Below are positions 27,377-36,078 of a stretch of 64,000 nucleotides of DNA, piece after piece. A program made the translations under genes and the position numbers. The notes below the pieces were generated by a model that had not been told where the DNA came from, did not search any database, and saw nothing but the letters and a program-made list of their open reading frames with translations. This stretch comes from Acidimicrobiaceae bacterium (GTDB lineage Bacteria > Actinomycetota > Acidimicrobiia > Acidimicrobiales > RAAP-2), in NCBI GenBank assembly GCA_003155915.1, contig PMFA01000021.1, forward strand, positions 25,356-89,355, given 5' to 3'. Positions within the stretch are counted from its first letter, which is position 1. Each line of letters starts with the position of its first letter.

Positions 27377-28033
27377 GTGCCCACTCTCGAAGGATCATCG
27401 GTCCTGCTTCGCGGTGCCGTCTCGATGGCCAGCGATTTTCCATTGTTGAGTGGCGTGGACCTTGAACTGCAACCGTCTTCCCTTACGGTGCTCGTCGGCG
27501 CGAACGGCGCGGGCAAGACGAGCCTCTTGCGTCTCCTCGCCGGATTGGTGGGACTCAGCGCCGGGGAGGGCTGGGTCCTCGGTTTGGACCTCGCGTCCGT
27601 CGATCGCCGACAAATACGCCGTCGCGTCGGTTGGCTTGGCCACGAGGGCTCCTTCTATGACGATCTCTCGGTGGCCGAGAACCTCACCTTCGCGGCCAAG
27701 GCGCTCGGGCGACCGACTGACGAACTGACGACCGTCTTGGATCGCGTCGAACTCACCGCGCGTCGCGACATCGCCGCCAAGCAACTCTCGGCCGGTCAAC
27801 GGCGACGACTCGGGCTGGCCTGGCTGCTCCTGCGTCGTCCCGAACTGTGGCTGCTCGACGAGCCCTACGCCTCACTGGATGACGAGGGCCGCACGTTCTT
27901 CGACGAACTGCTGGGCGACGTCGTCGAGCGCGGTGCCACGGTCCTCGTCAGTGCGCACGATCCACTGCGCAGCGCGCGGCTTCGCCCTCGCACGCTCGTG
28001 ATGGCTGGCGGCCGGATCGTGAGCGAGTCGTGA
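27377..28033 (+). CDS. ccmA: Heme exporter ATP-binding protein CcmA
   Basis: The 218-residue ABC ATPase powers the CcmABCD complex that releases heme-loaded CcmE. It has Walker A GANGAGKTS, the signature LSAGQRRRLGLAWLLLRR and Walker B LWLLDEPYASLD, followed by the switch histidine in SAHD. The GTG start lies four bases after the dehydratase stop. It heads a nine-gene maturation operon in which every junction overlaps by 1-8 bases. Identity as CcmA rather than another exporter rests on the following ccmB and ccmC. Confidence 0.93.
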   Translation: MPTLEGSSVLLRGAVSMASDFPLLSGVDLELQPSSLTVLVGANGAGKTSLLRLLAGLVGLSAGEGWVLGLDLASVDRRQIRRRVGWLGHEGSFYDDLSVAENLTFAAKALGRPTDELTTVLDRVELTARRDIAAKQLSAGQRRRLGLAWLLLRRPELWLLDEPYASLDDEGRTFFDELLGDVVERGATVLVSAHDPLRSARLRPRTLVMAGGRIVSES

Positions 28034-28689
28034 TTCGAATCGCGCTGCTGGTGGCGGGAAAGGACCTGCGCATCGAACGACGAAGTCGAGTGCTGCTCTG
28101 GCAGGTCGTCCCCTTCGGCGTGATGGCGCTCTTGTTGAGTGGCCTGGCGCTCGGACCCAGCCAGGCCGGACACTCATCGGCCGCGCCGGGACTGTTCTAC
28201 CTGGTCATCGTGCTGGTGGCGCTGTTGATGATCAATCGCAGTCACGCGATCGAGACGACGGCGGGAACTCGGGCGTCGGTGGCGACCCTCGGGCTCGACC
28301 CCGCGGGGGTCTTCCTGGGCAAGGCCGTGGCGCTCGCCATCGAGCTCTGGCTGACCGCGATCGTGCTGCTCGCGGGCAGCGTGGTGGTCCTCCATACGGC
28401 CCTTCACGGCACGCTGGAGGCGGTCCCCAGCATCCTCGTCACCCTCGGCGCCATCGCGGGCGCCGGGACGCTCTACGGGGCCCTTACGAGCGGCGGCAAC
28501 GCCGCCGCGACGCTGCTCCCGGTCCTCAGCCTGCCGACCTTCGCGCCGCTCTTGATCGCCGGTGAACGCTCCTTCAATTCGGCCCTCCACGGAGGCGCCT
28601 TGTTGCAGTGGTGGGTCATCTCGGTCGTGGCCCTGGCCGTATACCTGGCCCTGGGGATTCTCCTTTACGGTGTTCTCGAGGAATCGTGA
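28030..28689 (+). CDS. ccmB: Heme exporter membrane protein CcmB
   Basis: The 219-residue protein is the ABC-2-type permease partner of CcmA. It has about six hydrophobic segments and family features such as [20 protein letters not shown] at the start, [20 protein letters not shown] and [20 protein letters not shown]. It starts with GTG inside the ccmA stop (GTGA) and ends one base into ccmC. Its length is normal for CcmB. Confidence 0.92.
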   Translation: MIRIALLVAGKDLRIERRSRVLLWQVVPFGVMALLLSGLALGPSQAGHSSAAPGLFYLVIVLVALLMINRSHAIETTAGTRASVATLGLDPAGVFLGKAVALAIELWLTAIVLLAGSVVVLHTALHGTLEAVPSILVTLGAIAGAGTLYGALTSGGNAAATLLPVLSLPTFAPLLIAGERSFNSALHGGALLQWWVISVVALAVYLALGILLYGVLEES

Positions 28690-29408
28690 TGAAACAACTC
28701 AGCCAACGACTACTAGGACCGGCGACGATCATCACCATGGCCCTCACCATTTGGTTGGGCATCTGGATCACCCCTCGCGACAAGGTCCAGGGCAACCTCG
28801 CGCGCCTGCTCTACGTGCACCCGGCGATCGCCACGGTGGCGCTGTACCTGTCCTTTGGCACCGCGACCATCGCGAGTGCGCTCTATCTGTGGCGGCGAAC
28901 ACGCTCGCTCGCCATGGACCGCGTCGCGCACTGCGCCATGGAAGTGAGCCTCGTCTTCATTATCCTCACGCTCATCACCGGGTCCATTTGGGGGCGACCG
29001 GCCTGGGGGGTGTGGTGGGCGTGGGACGCGCGACTCACGTCGACGGCGATCCTCGGCGTCCTCGCACTCGGGTACTTGGCACTTCGTCGGGCCAACGACG
29101 ACGTCGAACTGCGCGCGCGTCGCAGTGCGGTCTTCGCGATCATCGCGGCGATCAACGTGCCGATCGACCACTTCTCGGTGCAGTGGTGGCACACGCTGCA
29201 CCAGGGCGCGACGTTGCTCGGACCGAACCGTGAATTCAAGGTCCACGGCAGCATGCTCTGGACGTTGCTACTCAGCTTCGTCGCCTTCTCACTCGCCTAC
29301 GCGTGGTTGCTTCGTGCGCGCTACCGCCTCGAGGTGAAGCGCGAACACACGAACACCGAGACCTTGGAGGTCGCGCTCGAGCGACGTCGCGCCGAAGGGG
29401 TCCACTAG
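28689..29408 (+). CDS. ccmC: Heme-handling membrane protein CcmC
   Basis: The 239-residue six-helix protein presents heme to CcmE. The tryptophan-rich heme motif is visible as [14 protein letters not shown], flanked by histidines in [14 protein letters not shown] and [13 protein letters not shown]. The ATG overlaps the ccmB stop by one base and the gene shares its last base with ccmD. The C-terminal tail is long and charged. Confidence 0.95.
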   Translation: MKQLSQRLLGPATIITMALTIWLGIWITPRDKVQGNLARLLYVHPAIATVALYLSFGTATIASALYLWRRTRSLAMDRVAHCAMEVSLVFIILTLITGSIWGRPAWGVWWAWDARLTSTAILGVLALGYLALRRANDDVELRARRSAVFAIIAAINVPIDHFSVQWWHTLHQGATLLGPNREFKVHGSMLWTLLLSFVAFSLAYAWLLRARYRLEVKREHTNTETLEVALERRRAEGVH

Positions 29409-29500
29409 TGGACTACGTCACCGCCGGTTATTCCTTTGCCTTTGGGGGGCTGGCGCTCTACGCGCTGTCGATCTGGTGGCGAGGGCGAAGCCTTGACTGA
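29408..29500 (+). CDS. ccmD: Small heme-export accessory protein CcmD
   Basis: This 30-residue product (start [20 protein letters not shown]) has a single membrane helix followed by a short basic end, the form and place of CcmD between ccmC and ccmE. The GTG overlaps the ccmC stop by one base (TAGTG). It ends eight bases into ccmE. CcmD holds CcmE on the CcmABC complex. It is easily missed because of its size. Confidence 0.85.
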   Translation: MDYVTAGYSFAFGGLALYALSIWWRGRSLD

Positions 29501-29972
29501 CACGAACCTCGACCTCACGCCGGTCGCGCCGCCCAGGTCCAAGAGCTCCAGTCGCCGACGCACGATCGGCGTGTTGGTGGTGCTCGCGCTCGCGATCCTG
29601 GCTCTGCTCAGCCAGGGCTTGCTGCACTCGCTCAACTACTTCGACACCGTCGACCAGGTCTTCGCCAGTCGCGCCAAGATCGGCACGACCACGATTCGTC
29701 TCGAGGGCGTCGTAAAGCCCCACACCATCACGCGTACCGCACGAGGCGCGTCGTTTTGGATCACCGGATCGGGCACTCACGAGGTCTACGTCATCAGTCG
29801 TGGGACACCGCCGCAACTGTTTCAATCCGACATCCCCGTCGTCGTCGAAGGACACTTCACGACCAGTCACTCGACGACGTTCGACGGCACACAGATTCTG
29901 GTGAAGCACACCGCGACGTACATCGCCCAGCACCCGAAGCGGGTAAAGGCGCCTAACGGCAGCGTGCGATGA
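29493..29972 (+). CDS. ccmE: Heme chaperone CcmE
   Basis: The 159-residue periplasmic-side heme chaperone has an N-terminal anchor (RRRTIGVLVVLALAILALLS) and a beta-barrel with the covalent heme site VKHTATY, an HX3Y motif like the canonical HXXXY. The segment GVVKPHTITRTARGASFWIT matches the barrel core. No ATG or GTG is well placed, and TTG at 29493, after a GAGGG stretch, gives the best start, overlapping ccmD by eight bases. Confidence 0.9.
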   Translation: MTDTNLDLTPVAPPRSKSSSRRRTIGVLVVLALAILALLSQGLLHSLNYFDTVDQVFASRAKIGTTTIRLEGVVKPHTITRTARGASFWITGSGTHEVYVISRGTPPQLFQSDIPVVVEGHFTTSHSTTFDGTQILVKHTATYIAQHPKRVKAPNGSVR

Positions 29973-31933
29973 CGCTCACCTGGCTCGGGCGCGTCGCGCT
30001 CTACGTCGCGTTCCTCGCCACTCTCGGCGGCGTTCTCCACCAAGTGATCTCGCTTCGACGGAATCGACCGTCGAGGTCGCTTCGCTGGGCGTGGCTGTCA
30101 CTCGCCGGGATCGCGGGGGCCGTCGCGGTCATGCAGTTCGCACTCATCACGCACAACTTCTCGCTGGCGTACGTGTCGGAGAACAACGCGACCTTCACGC
30201 CGCTGCTCTATTCGATCACCGGGATGTGGTCGGCCCTCGAGGGATCGTTGCTGCTCTGGTCGCTGCTGCTCTGCGCCATCATCGTGCTCGTCCTGCACTA
30301 CTACCGACGACGCTCCGATGACCACGTGGTGTCGTGGGCCGCCGTCGTGCTCTTCGGCGTGAGTGCGTTCTTCTTGGGCCTGATGTGCGGTCCGGCCGAT
30401 CCGTTCATTCACAACGGGGCCAAGGTGCTCCAGGGCGCCGGTCCGAACGCCTTGTTGCAGGACAACCCGCTCGTCGCCATCCATCCGCCGCTGCTCTACA
30501 TGGGCTTCGTCGGATTCACGGTGCCGTTCGCCTTCGCCATCGCGATGCTCATCACCGGTCGCGTCGATGACCGTTGGCCCTTAGAGCAGCGCCGCTGGAC
30601 GGTCCTCGCCTGGGGCGTCTTGTCGGTCGGCATCGTGTTGGGCGCGTGGTGGAGCTACCAGGTGCTCGGCTGGGGCGGCTTCTGGGGCTGGGACCCGGTC
30701 GAGAACGCCGCGCTGCTGCCGTGGCTCACCGCGACGGCCTACATCCACTCGGTCATCGTGCAGGACCGGCGCGGACTCTTTCGGGTGTGGAACCTGTCCC
30801 TGGCGATCGCCACGTTCTCGCTGACGGTGCTGGGCACGTTCTTCACGCGCTCGGGCGTGTTGCAGAGCGTGCACGCGTTCTCCTCGAGCACCCTCGGACC
30901 GCTCTTGATCGGTTTCTTCTTCGTCACGGTCGCGCTCGGCGTGGGACTGCTCGCGTGGCGCGGCGATCGCCTCCGCTCGGCCGTGGGCGTCGACCATCCG
31001 CTCTCCAAAGAGGGACTGTTCATCGCCAACAACGTGCTCTTCGTCGGCTTCGCCGTGGTCGTGTTGCTCGGCACCGTCTTTCCGCTGCTCTACGAGGCCG
31101 TCAACGGTGGTCAGGTGACGGTCGGCACGCCGTACTTCGCCACGGTCGCGGTGCCGATGAGCATCGTGCTGCTCGTACTGATGTCGCTCGCGCCACTGGT
31201 CGGTTGGCGCACCCTGGACGCGGCGGTGCTGTGGTCGCGACTTCGCTTCAGCGCCTGGGCGTCGCTCTTCGTCGTCGTCGCGTTGATCTTGGCCGGCGTG
31301 CGACGACCGATGGTGCTGCTGGCGTACTTCTTGGCGACGGCGGCCGCGGGAGCGGCGCTGCGAACACTGCGCGGCACCTTCATCGCGGCGAAGCGTCGTC
31401 ATCAGCGTTGGTACGACGCGCTTCGCGGACCGAGCGCCGGGGGAATGGTCGTGCACCTCGGCGTCGTCGTGATGGCGCTCGCGATCGTGACCTCGACGTC
31501 GTACACGACGCGCAACGAAGTGACGCTGGCGACCGGACAGAGCACCGTGGTCTCCGGTCAGTACGTCACGTTCCACGGATTTCGCACGGTGAGGGACTCG
31601 CTCGAGACCGCGACGCAGCTACGCGTCGACGTGAACCACCACGCGTTGTTGCCGGCCATCACGACCTACGAGGGGCGCAGCGCACAACCGGTCGGTACCC
31701 CGGCGATCGACTCCAGCCTGGCGCGCGACGTCTACGTGACCTTCGACGCCGTCGGTGGCAACGGCGCGGCCTCGGGCGCCCAGGTCGAAGGAAACCTGCC
31801 GGCCGGATCGGTCGTCCTTGGCGTCACCGTCGAGCCCCTGCTCGCGTGGCTGTGGATCGGCGGCCTGTTGCTCGGGGTCGGCTCGGCGCTGTCGTTCGTG
31901 CGTCGACGCCAGGGTGAGGAGGTGGACGCGTGA
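29969..31933 (+). CDS. ccmF: Cytochrome c heme lyase subunit CcmF
   Basis: The 654-residue multi-helix protein joins heme to apocytochrome c. Its hallmark is GWGGFWGWDPVENAALLPWL, the tryptophan-rich motif, with further family segments ENNATFTPLLYSITGMWSAL, DNPLVAIHPPLLYMGFVGF and VLGTFFTRSGVLQSVHAFSS. The ATG overlaps the ccmE stop (ATGA). Length is normal for CcmF; about 13-15 membrane helices are expected. Confidence 0.96.
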   Translation: MTLTWLGRVALYVAFLATLGGVLHQVISLRRNRPSRSLRWAWLSLAGIAGAVAVMQFALITHNFSLAYVSENNATFTPLLYSITGMWSALEGSLLLWSLLLCAIIVLVLHYYRRRSDDHVVSWAAVVLFGVSAFFLGLMCGPADPFIHNGAKVLQGAGPNALLQDNPLVAIHPPLLYMGFVGFTVPFAFAIAMLITGRVDDRWPLEQRRWTVLAWGVLSVGIVLGAWWSYQVLGWGGFWGWDPVENAALLPWLTATAYIHSVIVQDRRGLFRVWNLSLAIATFSLTVLGTFFTRSGVLQSVHAFSSSTLGPLLIGFFFVTVALGVGLLAWRGDRLRSAVGVDHPLSKEGLFIANNVLFVGFAVVVLLGTVFPLLYEAVNGGQVTVGTPYFATVAVPMSIVLLVLMSLAPLVGWRTLDAAVLWSRLRFSAWASLFVVVALILAGVRRPMVLLAYFLATAAAGAALRTLRGTFIAAKRRHQRWYDALRGPSAGGMVVHLGVVVMALAIVTSTSYTTRNEVTLATGQSTVVSGQYVTFHGFRTVRDSLETATQLRVDVNHHALLPAITTYEGRSAQPVGTPAIDSSLARDVYVTFDAVGGNGAASGAQVEGNLPAGSVVLGVTVEPLLAWLWIGGLLLGVGSALSFVRRRQGEEVDA

Positions 31934-32457
31934 AGCGATCGGTGACGATCATCTCGCTGTCGGTGCTCGCCGTCGTGATCGCTTTCTCCGCGTTACTGGC
32001 GACGCGTCACCCGGTGGACGCCACCGACGCGCCGAGTCCGCTGCTCGGCAAACTCGCGCCCGCGCTGAAGGGACATGAACTGGGCGGCGGCACCTTCTCG
32101 CTGAAGAGCGAACGAGGCAAGATTGTCGTCGTCAACTTCTGGGCGTCGTGGTGCGGGCCCTGTATCCAAGAGGCCCCGGAGCTCTCGACGTACGCGTGGC
32201 GCGTTCGCAACCAGGGCGTCGTCGTGGTCGGTGTCGTCTTCGACGACACGGTCTCGTCGGCGACGAATTTCGCGGCGCACTACGGCTCGCTCTATCCCTC
32301 GATCATCGACCCCGGTGGCACCGTCGCCAACAGTTACGGGGTCGTCTCACCACCGACCACGTTCGTGATCAATCGCCAGGGTCGCGTCGCGGTGACACTT
32401 CTCGGCGCGACGACCGCGAAACAACTGGCGGCCGTCGTGGCGAGAGTCTCATCGTGA
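31930..32457 (+). CDS. ccmG: Thiol-disulfide oxidoreductase CcmG/DsbE
   Basis: The 175-residue membrane-anchored thioredoxin reduces the heme-binding cysteines of apocytochromes. The active site is NFWASWCGPCIQEAPEL, followed by the cis-proline segment SPPTTFVINRQG. An N-terminal hydrophobic anchor (TIISLSVLAVVIAFSALLA) precedes the fold. It starts with GTG in the ccmF stop and overlaps ccmH by four bases. Confidence 0.94.
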   Translation: MKRSVTIISLSVLAVVIAFSALLATRHPVDATDAPSPLLGKLAPALKGHELGGGTFSLKSERGKIVVVNFWASWCGPCIQEAPELSTYAWRVRNQGVVVVGVVFDDTVSSATNFAAHYGSLYPSIIDPGGTVANSYGVVSPPTTFVINRQGRVAVTLLGATTAKQLAAVVARVSS

Positions 32458-32837
32458 AGATCGTGAAGTCGTTTTGGTTGTGGGGCCTCGCGTTACTCTG
32501 CGTCCTCGCCGTGGCGCTGCTCGAGGCGCCGAGCACGGCCTCGGCGCAAGGTCGCATCGCCCACCTCGAGACGCTCGTGAAGTGTCCGGCGTGCGACGAC
32601 CTGTCGGTCGCCCAGAGCAACGCCACGTCGTCGATCGCCGTGCGCCACGACATCGCTCGTCGGGTGAAGGAGGGCCAGTCCGACAACCAGATCCTGACCT
32701 CGCTCGAAGCGACCTACGGCTCGTCGATCTTGCTCAGTCCTTCCACGTCCGGGCTCGGTCTGTTGCTCTGGCTCGTGCCGCTCGCGGTGTTGTTGGCGCT
32801 CGCTGTTGCCGGCGTGCGCCTGGCGCGACGGCGATGA
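32454..32837 (+). CDS. ccmH: Apocytochrome thiol-reduction protein CcmH (CycL/NrfF type)
   Basis: The 127-residue protein has a signal/anchor helix, the redox motif LVKCPACDDLSVAQSNA (LXCXXC, diagnostic for CcmH), a three-helix bundle with TSLEATYGSSILLSPS, and a C-terminal membrane helix. It accepts electrons from CcmG and passes them to the apocytochrome. Both ends overlap neighbouring genes by four bases. Confidence 0.93.
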   Translation: MKIVKSFWLWGLALLCVLAVALLEAPSTASAQGRIAHLETLVKCPACDDLSVAQSNATSSIAVRHDIARRVKEGQSDNQILTSLEATYGSSILLSPSTSGLGLLLWLVPLAVLLALAVAGVRLARRR

Positions 32838-33565
32838 ACCGCGACGCCGCGCAGCTGCGCGACGAGATCCGACTACGCGAGGCGTCACTGCGCGACGCCT
32901 CGCGCGAGCGCGACGAGGGCGAACTCACGGCCGAACAGTTCGACGCAATCGAACGACGCGAGGGCTTCGCGCTGGAAGTGGCGCGCAACGAACTCGGTGC
33001 TCTTATGGTGAGCGTCGACGTAACCCCAGCCCGGCGCAGAATACGGCGCGCGCGCTGGCTCGTGGTGGCGGTGACCTGTTTCGCGCTGGTGCTGATCTAC
33101 ACGCTCTTCTCGTCGACGTCACCGCGCCAGGCCGGGAACTCCGGCGACGGCGGTATCGATCTCACGCGTGCTCAGACGATCGACCGACTGCTCACGCAGG
33201 CCGAAGTCGACGTCGCCAACAAGCAAGATGCCACGGCGCTCAGCGCCTACGCGCAGGTCCTCACTCTTGATCCGAAGAACGTGACGGCCCTCACCCAGAG
33301 TGGTTGGCTCGATTTCACGGCGGGCAGTGCCGCGAGCACGGTCTCGGTGGTCGAAGCTGGCATCAAGGACTTGGAGAAGGCGATCACCATCGCGCCACGA
33401 CAGTCGGCTCCCCGGCTCTACTTCGCGATCGTCGCTGACTCGACACCGGGCAATCAGCACGTCGCCAAGACCGAGTTCGAAGAGTTCTTGAAGTTGAAGC
33501 CCTCAGTGGGTCAATTGGCGATCGCTCGACCCTTCCTGAAGAAGTTAGGGATCAAGATTCCCTAG
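32834..33565 (+). CDS. ccmI: CcmI-like TPR protein
   Basis: The 243-residue protein has an N-terminal charged helix region (LREASLRDASRERDEGELTA and EQFDAIERREGFALEVARNE) typical of CcmI, one membrane helix (WLVVAVTCFALVLIYTLFSS), and an outside domain with TPR-like repeats (NKQDATALSAYAQVLTLDPK). CcmI binds the apocytochrome C-terminus. The two-helix arrangement of proteobacterial CcmI is reduced to one helix here. It closes the maturation operon. Confidence 0.82.
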   Translation: MNRDAAQLRDEIRLREASLRDASRERDEGELTAEQFDAIERREGFALEVARNELGALMVSVDVTPARRRIRRARWLVVAVTCFALVLIYTLFSSTSPRQAGNSGDGGIDLTRAQTIDRLLTQAEVDVANKQDATALSAYAQVLTLDPKNVTALTQSGWLDFTAGSAASTVSVVEAGIKDLEKAITIAPRQSAPRLYFAIVADSTPGNQHVAKTEFEEFLKLKPSVGQLAIARPFLKKLGIKIP

Positions 33566-33774
33566 TGTGCTCGAGGATCCGGTTCCGGCGTGTTGTTGGC
33601 ACACCGCAATCATGGGGGATTGCCGAGTGGGGCGCGGTCCCGGTGCTCTCGCAAGGTGACGCCGCGCGGTCCTCGACGGAACCTCGAGGCGGCACTCGTC
33701 CACAATTGACCAACGTTGTTCGTTGTGCGAACATTCACTGCTTGACTCAAGTGGCGTCGGAGGGGTGGGGACTA
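33566..33774. other. Regulatory spacer between the ccm operon and the IclR gene
   Basis: No gene is seen. Besides the palindrome at 33717-33733 it contains a small CCTCG/CGAGG hairpin near 33670-33690, which could end the ccm transcript, although no T-run follows. Confidence 0.35.
33717..33733. promoter_or_regulatory. Candidate IclR operator
   Basis: TGTTCG and CGAACA arms flank TTGTG, 41 bases before the IclR-family start. IclR-family proteins of the PcaR/PcaU type bind palindromes with GTTCG-type half-sites, so autoregulation is likely. Confidence 0.55.
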
Positions 33775-34542
33775 GTGGAAGAAAGCAATCGGATGTTCGT
33801 GCAGTCGTTCGAACGCGGACTCGAGGTCATCCGTTCGTTCAACGAAGAGTGTCCTCGCCAATCGCTCAGCGAAGTCGCCCGACGAACCGGCTACAGCCGC
33901 GCCTCGTGCCGTCGTCTGCTCTTCACCCTGGAGACCCTCGGCTACGTGGGCGTCGATGGTCGCGAGTTCTTCCTGCAGCCCCGAATACTCGATATCGGGT
34001 ACTCGTTCCTCACGTCACTGCCGTTTCGCGACATCGTCGAGCCCTTCGTCCAGGACTTGAGTGACAAGGTTCGCGAGTCGGTCTCGGTCTCGGTGCTCGA
34101 CGGATCGGACATCGTGTTCGTCAGTCGCGTCGCGGCGTCACGCATCATGACGCTCTCGCTCTCGGTCGGGAGTCGCCTGCCCGCGTACTGCACGTCGACG
34201 GGGCGGGTGCTGTTGGCGGCGATGCCCGTCGCCGAGCAGCGACGACAACTGGGGAGTCGACCACTGGTCGCGCTCACTAAGTTCACGCTCCATCGCGAAA
34301 GCGATATTTTGACCGAATTGGAGAAGGTCGCCAAGCGAGGCTGGGCGCTCAATGATCAGGAACTCGAGATCGGTCTGCGCGCGGTCGCCGCACCGATTCG
34401 CGATTCGACGGGCCGCACGGTGGCCGCGATCAACATCTCCACGCCCGTCGGACGAAAGAATCTGAAGGAGTTGCGTGAGGAATTGGTGCCGCAACTCCTC
34501 GCGACGACCCAGCGAGTGAATTCGATCCTCGCCAAGCGCTAG
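33775..34542 (+). CDS. IclR-family transcriptional regulator
   Basis: The 255-residue protein has an N-terminal winged helix (FVQSFERGLEVIRSFNEECP, then SLSEVARRTGYSRASCRRLL and FTLETLGYVGVDG) and a C-terminal effector domain (LPAYCTSTGRVLLAAM, GWALNDQELEIGLRAVAAPI, VAAINIST). The sequence is closest to the PcaR/PcaU/PobR subgroup that senses aromatic acids, but no such pathway lies in the window. The GTG start at 33775 is preceded by GGAGGGG; an ATG six codons later is an alternative. Confidence 0.9.
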   Translation: MEESNRMFVQSFERGLEVIRSFNEECPRQSLSEVARRTGYSRASCRRLLFTLETLGYVGVDGREFFLQPRILDIGYSFLTSLPFRDIVEPFVQDLSDKVRESVSVSVLDGSDIVFVSRVAASRIMTLSLSVGSRLPAYCTSTGRVLLAAMPVAEQRRQLGSRPLVALTKFTLHRESDILTELEKVAKRGWALNDQELEIGLRAVAAPIRDSTGRTVAAINISTPVGRKNLKELREELVPQLLATTQRVNSILAKR

Positions 34543-34612
34543 GTCGAAATTTGGTGACGTCGATTCATCGCTACGATTCTCAAAGCACGATTCGGGCGCG
34601 AACAGGAGAGCC

Positions 34613-35263
34613 GTGGACGAACACTCGATGGATCATCCGTTCGTGGAGAACGACGAATCGATGGACGACGAGTCCGAAGAACGACAGAAAAGACGTCGAT
34701 GGCCGGTGGTGGTGGTCTCGGTCGTCATCGTCATCGTCGCGATCGGCGTCGCGCTCTACGTCGCGGCGAGCCACTATCAACCGCTATCGCAGACCCTCTC
34801 CGGCGGATACGGTTCCCAAGTCCTGACGTCCAACGGAACACTCGCGACGAATCGCATCACGAGCGCGAGCAACGTCGTGTGGACCGAACCGAGCGGGTCA
34901 TTCCGGGTCGAGGTGATCGTCACGCTCAATAACGTTCAGCGCTTCCCGGTCACGATCGACAAAGTCTCGGCGCCAGCGAACCCTTCGGGTACTTCCAACG
35001 TGCGCGCGTACTTCGATTCGACGCCGAAGCTGACGGGCGCCTACGGCTACAAAGGCGGACCCGCCTTCACGCCGACCACCCTCGCGAGCGAGGGTCAGCT
35101 CCAGCTCGTCGTCCACTGGACTCAAGAGTGCGTGCCAACGTCGGCGGCGAGTGGCGCGACGACCTACACGAATCTGCCCGTCGAGTACACGTTCATGAGT
35201 TTTCACCACACGGTGACGGTGCCCATCGACACATTGACCATTTCGCCGCGAGCAACCTGTTAG
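34613..35263 (+). CDS. Single-helix membrane-anchored extracytoplasmic protein, unknown function
   Basis: I do not recognise this 216-residue protein. It has an acidic N-terminal tail of ~25 residues, a basic stretch (KRRRW), one membrane helix (VVVVSVVIVIVAIGVALYVA) and an extracytoplasmic domain rich in beta-strand-like sequence with two cysteines (QECVPT and the C-terminal RATC). A CAGGAGAG site precedes the GTG. It stands between the IclR gene and the convergent SufR-like gene. Confidence 0.7.
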   Translation: MDEHSMDHPFVENDESMDDESEERQKRRRWPVVVVSVVIVIVAIGVALYVAASHYQPLSQTLSGGYGSQVLTSNGTLATNRITSASNVVWTEPSGSFRVEVIVTLNNVQRFPVTIDKVSAPANPSGTSNVRAYFDSTPKLTGAYGYKGGPAFTPTTLASEGQLQLVVHWTQECVPTSAASGATTYTNLPVEYTFMSFHHTVTVPIDTLTISPRATC

Positions 35264-35296
35264 TTCAACGCGGTTCGACGACCACCGGGATTAGCG

Positions 35297-36010
35297 TTAG
35301 GCCGTCACTCGACAGGCGTCGTCGCCGCGAGCGCGTGACGTGAGTGTCACGTTGCGACGTTCGGCCCCGAGACCGTCGAGCATGCCCGCGATGAGTCCGC
35401 GGTCGACGGCGCACAGCACCGGGTGGTGTTGGGCCGCTGCACCGAAGGGGCAGTTATCAGAAACGACGGACTGTTCGAGGTCGTGCTCTTCGGCGCGTGC
35501 AGCGAATCCGTGGGCCGTCAAGATCCCGGCGATGGACTCCATCGCGGCTTTGAGACTCGGGCTCGAATCACCCGATCCCACGGCCCCAGCCAGGGTTCGT
35601 CCGTATTCCACGCCGACGTCGTGGGACATCGACTCGGCCGCCTCGGGCCCGAGGCGCTCGAGGGCCATCTCCAGAAGGGCCACCAGCAGAGCGTCACGGC
35701 GCACGGATCCGTCCATGGCGAGACCGGCGTCAACGACGCGATAGCCCTTGGCCGGGCGCCCCACCGTGGTCTTGTGGACGTTGTCGAAGGTGACGTAGCC
35801 CGACTCGGTCAGTCGCTCGAGGTGATGACGGACCACGTTGGCGTGCACGTGGCAGTGCCGCGAGAGCTCGGTCGCGGTCGCACCCGGGTTCTCACGCAGG
35901 TAGAGATAGATCTTGCGGCGCGTATTGTCGCCGAAAGAGTGCGCCAAACTCGTGACGTTGGCCGTAAAGAGGGCCGGATCGAGATCGTTCTCGTTGATCG
36001 AAGTTGACAC
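35297..36010 (-). CDS. SufR-like winged-helix regulator with C-terminal cysteines
   Basis: The 237-residue protein has an ArsR/MarR-like helix-turn-helix (TRRKIYLYLRENPGATATEL, HVHANVVRHHLERLTESGYV) and a C-terminal domain with DNCPFGAAAQHHPVLCAVDRG, a CX12C pair, and one more cysteine six residues from the end (DDACRV). SufR-type repressors bind an Fe-S cluster through cysteines spaced this way; one of the usual four ligands is not visible. It is divergent from mrp, an Fe-S assembly factor, with 68 bases between starts, which supports Fe-S sensing. The exact family is inference. Confidence 0.78.
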   Translation of the reverse strand: MSTSINENDLDPALFTANVTSLAHSFGDNTRRKIYLYLRENPGATATELSRHCHVHANVVRHHLERLTESGYVTFDNVHKTTVGRPAKGYRVVDAGLAMDGSVRRDALLVALLEMALERLGPEAAESMSHDVGVEYGRTLAGAVGSGDSSPSLKAAMESIAGILTAHGFAARAEEHDLEQSVVSDNCPFGAAAQHHPVLCAVDRGLIAGMLDGLGAERRNVTLTSRARGDDACRVTA

Positions 36011-36078
36011 ATAGAAAGTCTAGGACCGCCTTGGTCTTTCGCGCCGGTAACCTCGGAAGGCCCTCTCAAAGGAATCCA

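Noticed and set aside
30574..31917. 447-residue open frame overlapping ccmF in another frame
   Set aside because: It is arginine-rich shadow translation of a GC-rich gene. ccmF in the other frame has full family signatures.
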